Assembly: GCF_014647675.1 (NCBI RefSeq)
Contig: NZ_BMPQ01000007.1
Location: forward strand, 15,249 to 79,248
DNA: 64,000 nucleotides
From: Streptomyces flaveus
Lineage (GTDB): Bacteria > Actinomycetota > Actinomycetes > Streptomycetales > Streptomycetaceae
Direction: 5' to 3'
Positions 60,325 to 64,000 of this stretch are shown here, in pieces; the first letter of the stretch is position 1; the number at the start of each line of letters is the position of its first letter. The notes beneath the pieces are model-generated. The model searched no databases, had not been told where the DNA came from, and worked only from the letters and a program-made list of their open reading frames with translations. Position numbers and translations under genes: made by a program.

Positions 60325-61197
60325 TCAGGCCTCGAGCTTGCGGAACAGCCCTTCCTGGACGACCGAGACGAGCATCCGTCCGTCCCGGTCGTAGATGCGC
60401 CCACGCGCCAGACCTCGGCCACCCGTGGCGATCGGCGACTCCTGGTCGTACAGGAACCATTCGTCGGCGCGGAACGGCCGGTGGAACCACATGGCGTGGT
60501 CCAGAGAGGCCATGTCGAAGCCGCGGGGGCCCCAGAGCGGTTCCACCGGGATGCGGACGGCGTCCAGGAGGGTCATGTCGCTCGCGTACGTGAGCGCGCA
60601 GGTGTGGATCAGAGGGTCGTCGCCCAGGGGGCCGACGGCGCGCATCCACACGGCGCTGCGCGGCTCGGCGTGCTCGATCTCCTCGGGCGTCCAGCGCAGC
60701 CGGTCCACGTAGCGGATGTCGAAGGGCTGGCGCCGGGCCATGCGCTCCAACGTCTCGGGGAGCTCGCCCAGATGCTCCTTGATCTCCTGAGTGACGGTCG
60801 GGAGCGACTCAGGATCCGGGACCTCGCGGGCCGGTGGCAGCTGGTGCTCGAAGCTCCCTTCTTCAGGCTTGTGAAAGGAGGCGGTCAGATTGAAGATCGT
60901 GCGGCCCTGCTGCACGGCGGTGACGCGGCGCGTGGTGAACGACCGCCCGTCGCGGACCCGTTCGACCTGGTACACGATGGGCACACCCGGGCGGCCCGGG
61001 CGCAGGAAGTACGCGTGCAGCGAGTGCACAGGCCGCTCCCCGTCCGTGGTGCGGCCGGCGGCGACCAGGGCCTGGCCCGCCACCTGCCCGCCGAAGACCC
61101 GCTGCAAGGACTCCTGCGGGCTGCGGCCACGGAAGATGTTGACCTCGATCTGCTCCAGGTCGAGCAGATCGACGAGTCGTTCCGCTGGGTTCGTCAT
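60325..61197 (-). CDS. tesB: acyl-CoA thioesterase II
   Basis: A 290-residue double-hotdog thioesterase of the TesB family. Matching signatures: RVFGGQVAGQALVAAGRT, VHSLHAYFLRPGRPGVPIVYQVERVRDGRSFTTRRV, ALTYASDMTLLDAV and ASLDHAMWFHRPFRADEWFLYDQESP, with Asp in SDM and Gln/Ser in the active region near DHAMWFH. I start at ATG 61197; the frame is open upstream within the helicase gene, without homology. It hydrolyses medium- to long-chain acyl-CoA in the cytoplasm. Possibly co-transcribed with the helicase gene 19 bases upstream. Confidence 0.95.
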   Translation of the reverse strand: MTNPAERLVDLLDLEQIEVNIFRGRSPQESLQRVFGGQVAGQALVAAGRTTDGERPVHSLHAYFLRPGRPGVPIVYQVERVRDGRSFTTRRVTAVQQGRTIFNLTASFHKPEEGSFEHQLPPAREVPDPESLPTVTQEIKEHLGELPETLERMARRQPFDIRYVDRLRWTPEEIEHAEPRSAVWMRAVGPLGDDPLIHTCALTYASDMTLLDAVRIPVEPLWGPRGFDMASLDHAMWFHRPFRADEWFLYDQESPIATGGRGLARGRIYDRDGRMLVSVVQEGLFRKLEA

Positions 61198-61216
61198 GTG
61201 TCGCGTTCTCCTGTGT

Positions 61217-63730
61217 TCACAGCTGGCCGACGTCGGTGACCTTGACGATGGCACGTCCCTCGGCGTCGGAGGCAGCGAGGTCGATCTCCGCGCTGATGCC
61301 CCAGTCGTGATCGCCGTTCGGGTCTGCGAAGGTCTGCCGCACGCGCCACAGGCCGTTCTGCGGCTCCTCCTCGATGAGCAGCAGCTTGGGGCCGCGTGCG
61401 TCGGGGCCGGTGCCGAGGTCGTCGTACTCGTCCCAGTACTTGTCCATGGCCTCGCCCCAGGCGTCGGCATCCCAGCCGGACTCGGCGTCCATCTCCCCGA
61501 GTTCCCCGACCTGGTCGAGGGCGGCGAGCTCGACACGGCGGAACATGGCGTTGCGGACCAGGACGCGGAAGGCACGCGAGTTCGAGGTGACCGGCTTGAC
61601 CTGGTCGGCCTTCTCCTGGGCCTCCTCGGCCGTCATCTCCTCCGGGTTGGCGAGCTGCTCCCACTCGTCGAGGAGGCTGGAGTCGACCTGCCGCACCATC
61701 TCGCCGAGCCAGGCGATCAGGTCCTCCAGATCGTCGGACTTGAGGTCGTCCGGGACGGTGTGATCAAGCGCCTTGTACGCGCTGGCGAGGTAGCGCAGCA
61801 CGATGCCCTCCGTGCGGGCGAGTTCGTAGTGGGAGACGAACTCCGTGAAGGTCATGGCCCGTTCGTACATGTCACGGATGACGGACTTCGGCGACAGCGG
61901 ATGGTCACCGACCCACGGGTGGCTCTTGCGGTAGGTGTTGTACGCGTGAAAGAGGAGCTCTTCCAGCGGTTTGGGGTACGACACGTCCTGGAGCCGCTCC
62001 ATCCGCTCCTCGTATTCGACGCCATCCGCCTTCATCGCCGCGACGGCCTCGCCGCGGGCCTTGTTCTGCTGGGCGGCGAGGATCTGCCGGGGGTCGTCCA
62101 GCGTCGACTCGACGACGGACACCATGTCCAGCGCGTAGGAAGGGGACTCCGGTTCCAAAAGCTCGAACGCGGCGAGGGCGAAGGTGGACAGTGGCTGGTT
62201 GAGCGCGAAGTCCTGCTGCAGATCGACTGTCAGGCGCACGATGCGGCCCTCGGCGTCCGGCTCCTCGAGCTTCTCGACGATGCCGCCGTCCAGGAGCGAG
62301 CGGTAGATGGCGATCGCGCGCCGGATGTGCCGCAACTGCTGCTTGCGCGGCTCGTGGTTGTCCTCCAGCAGATGGCGCATCGCGTCGAAGGCGTTGCCGG
62401 GCCGGGCGATCACCGACAGAAGCATCGTGTGCGTGACGCGGAAGCGGGAGGTGAGCGGCTCCGGATCGGAGGAGATGAGCTTCTCGAAGGTGTTCTCCGT
62501 CCAGCCGACGAACCCCTCGGGAGCCTTCTTGCGGACCACCTTGCGACGCTTCTTCGGATCGTCGCCCGCTTTGGCGAGGGCCTTCTCGTTCTCGACGACG
62601 TGCTCGGGAGCCTGGGCGACGACGAATCCCGCCGTGTCGAAGCCGGCCCGTCCGGCGCGGCCCGCGATCTGGTGGAACTCACGCGCACGAAGCGTCCGCA
62701 CACGGTTGCCGTCGTACTTCGCCAGAGCGGTGAACAGCACCGTGCGGATGGGGACGTTGACGCCGACACCGAGGGTGTCCGTGCCGCAGATGACCTTCAG
62801 GAGGCCGGCCTGCGCCAGCTTCTCCACCAGTCGCCGGTACTTGGGCAGCATCCCGGCGTGATGCACACCGATGCCGTGCCGGACGTAACGGGAAAGATTG
62901 CGGCCGAACTTGGTAGTGAAGCGGAAGTTGCCGATCAGCTCGGCGATCTGGTCCTTCTCCGCACGCGTGCACATGTTGATGCTCATCAGCGCCTGGGCCC
63001 GCTCCACCGCCTGGGCCTGGGTGAAGTGCACGATGTAGACGGGAGCCTGCTTGGTCTCGAGGAGCTCGGTGAGCGTCTCCGTGAGCGGCGTCAGCCGGTA
63101 CTCGTAGGAGAGAGGCACGGGCCGGGTCGCCGAGCGGACGACCGAGGTGGGGCGGCCGGTCCGACGAGTGAGGTCCTCCTCGAACATCGAGACATCGCCG
63201 AGCGTGGCCGACATCAGGATGAACTGGACCTGTGGCAGTTCGAGGATCGGGATCTGCCAGGCCCAGCCACGGTCGCCCTCGGCGTAGAAATGGAACTCGT
63301 CCATGACGACCTGGCCGACATCGGCCCGCTTGCCGTCACGCAGCGCGATGGACGCCAGGACCTCGGCTGTGCAGCAGATGACGGGGGCATCGGCGTTGAC
63401 GGAGGCGTCGCCGGTCAGCATGCCGACGTTCTCGGTGCCGAAGAGCTTGCACAGCTCGAAGAACTTCTCCGAGACGAGCGCCTTGATCGGTGCCGTGTAG
63501 AAGGTGACCTCGTCACGGGCGAGCGCCGCGAAGTGCGCACCGGCGGCGATCAGACTCTTGCCGGAGCCCGTGGGTGTCGACACAATCACGTTGGCACCCG
63601 ACACCACCTCGATCAGCGCCTCCTCCTGGTGGGGGTAGAGCGCGATACCGCGTTCCCCGGTCCACGACTCGAAGGCTTCGTAGAGGGCGTCGGGATCTGC
63701 GGTCTGCGGCAGCTGATCGATAAGGGTCAC
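61217..63730 (-). CDS. DEAD/DEAH-box helicase with DUF3516 domain
   Basis: An 837-residue helicase of the actinobacterial Ski2-like group. Walker A STPTGSGKSLIAAGAHFAAL (about 50), DExH box VVMDEFHFYAEGD (about 141), LMSATLGD, then the second lobe with VHHAGMLPKYRRLVEKLAQAGLLKVICGTDTLGVGVNVPIRTVLF and REFHQIAGRAGRAGFD. The C-terminal 400 residues are the DUF3516 region (SRFRVTHTMLLSVIARPGNAFDAMRHLLEDNHE). I take GTG 63730 as start, giving the usual length; GGGGAC is a weak ribosome site. RNA or DNA unwinding is family-level; the role is not known. Confidence 0.92.
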   Translation of the reverse strand: MTLIDQLPQTADPDALYEAFESWTGERGIALYPHQEEALIEVVSGANVIVSTPTGSGKSLIAAGAHFAALARDEVTFYTAPIKALVSEKFFELCKLFGTENVGMLTGDASVNADAPVICCTAEVLASIALRDGKRADVGQVVMDEFHFYAEGDRGWAWQIPILELPQVQFILMSATLGDVSMFEEDLTRRTGRPTSVVRSATRPVPLSYEYRLTPLTETLTELLETKQAPVYIVHFTQAQAVERAQALMSINMCTRAEKDQIAELIGNFRFTTKFGRNLSRYVRHGIGVHHAGMLPKYRRLVEKLAQAGLLKVICGTDTLGVGVNVPIRTVLFTALAKYDGNRVRTLRAREFHQIAGRAGRAGFDTAGFVVAQAPEHVVENEKALAKAGDDPKKRRKVVRKKAPEGFVGWTENTFEKLISSDPEPLTSRFRVTHTMLLSVIARPGNAFDAMRHLLEDNHEPRKQQLRHIRRAIAIYRSLLDGGIVEKLEEPDAEGRIVRLTVDLQQDFALNQPLSTFALAAFELLEPESPSYALDMVSVVESTLDDPRQILAAQQNKARGEAVAAMKADGVEYEERMERLQDVSYPKPLEELLFHAYNTYRKSHPWVGDHPLSPKSVIRDMYERAMTFTEFVSHYELARTEGIVLRYLASAYKALDHTVPDDLKSDDLEDLIAWLGEMVRQVDSSLLDEWEQLANPEEMTAEEAQEKADQVKPVTSNSRAFRVLVRNAMFRRVELAALDQVGELGEMDAESGWDADAWGEAMDKYWDEYDDLGTGPDARGPKLLLIEEEPQNGLWRVRQTFADPNGDHDWGISAEIDLAASDAEGRAIVKVTDVGQL

Positions 63731-63875
63731 GTCCCCATCTTGCCTGTGATCCCGGGCAATGAGGGAATCGGTTGCCGGACAGAAGATCACGAACGTTACG
63801 CTGTGGCGCCGACGAGGGATCAGCGCACCTGGACGACTGGGCGCGAGTACACGAGGAATGGGGCGGGCCACGGCC

Positions 63876-64000
63876 ATGATGGGACCAGCACACTCACTGT
63901 CGGGGGCCGCGGCCTGGCTGGGCGTCGGAGCCGCGGCGGCCGCCGCCGGGTACACGATGCCCTGGCCGGTCCTCCTGGTCGGCGCGCTGATCTGCGCCGG
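63876..64000 (+). CDS. YdjM-like membrane metal-dependent hydrolase, 5' end only
   Basis: The last 125 bases encode MMGPAHSLSGAAAWLGVGAAAAAA followed by PWPVLLVGALICAG. MMGPAHSLSGA is the normal start of the LexA-regulated YdjM-type membrane hydrolases (PF04307), whose first metal-binding His is in AHSLSG. ATG at 63876 (or 63879). The gene runs off the window. The 145-base gap to the divergent helicase gene holds its promoter; I identified no clear elements. Confidence 0.75.
   Translation, partial: MMGPAHSLSGAAAWLGVGAAAAAAGYTMPWPVLLVGALICA

Overview
The window is high-GC actinobacterial chromosome and almost certainly Streptomyces. Evidence: a complete conservon (cvnA-cvnB-cvnC-cvnD), a cebR/cebEFG/bglC-like sugar cluster, Tat-targeted secreted glycosidases, a SWIM/SNF2 gene pair, GTG and TTG starts, very GC-rich third positions with long antisense shadow ORFs, and sugar ABC cassettes that lack their own ATPase (Streptomyces usually share MsiK). 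All statements come from reading the sequence and from knowledge of families; no search was run.

Layout. (1) 0.1-6.4 kb: a LacI regulator faces an ABC importer (binding protein, two permeases) and a GH1 beta-glucosidase, with two 14-bp LacI-type operators between them. (2) 6.4-31.7 kb: a carbohydrate locus. A leftward, tightly packed run of nine genes (25.3 to 6.8 kb) encodes GH31, GH123-like, GH35, two SGNH esterases, GH29 alpha-L-fucosidase, two signal-less module proteins and GH89 alpha-N-acetylglucosaminidase. Beside it lie a SIS-domain sugar-phosphate isomerase/deaminase, a second ABC importer, a DeoR regulator and a class II ketose-bisphosphate aldolase. A GH5 enzyme follows. (3) 33.8-34.5 kb: a decayed tyrosine integrase. 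(4) 34.5-45.2 kb: aldehyde dehydrogenase with its GAF regulator, a secreted amidase, a ROK regulator with xylB/xylA, a proline-rich membrane protein and a phytase-like secreted protein. (5) 45.2-64 kb: housekeeping and regulatory genes: SWIM + SNF2, fatty-acid desaturase, small membrane and hypothetical proteins, methyltransferase, MHYT sensor, conservon, PPOX protein, orphan cvnB paralogue, DUF6397-like protein, acyl-CoA thioesterase, DUF3516 helicase and the start of a YdjM-like membrane hydrolase.

How the genes work together. Secreted exo-glycosidases of region 2 would strip fucose, alpha-GlcNAc, beta-Gal, GalNAc-type sugars and O-acyl groups from a complex heteroglycan. The second ABC importer would take up products, and the SIS protein plus the class II aldolase resemble the galactosamine-6-phosphate to tagatose-bisphosphate route, under the DeoR protein. 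The substrate (mucin-like O-glycan, fungal or bacterial amino-sugar polymer, or plant gum) is inference. Gene remnants lie at both ends of region 2 (nucleoside deoxyribosyltransferase-like fragment at 6.5 kb, integrase fragment at 34 kb), consistent with acquisition or rearrangement.

Most noteworthy: the multi-glycosidase operon itself; a roughly 189-residue module with a DSDGDG loop shared by four of its proteins; two translationally coupled module proteins without signal peptides behind the Tat-exported fucosidase; and an MHYT sensor gene abutting the conservon, with an orphan cvnB copy just downstream.
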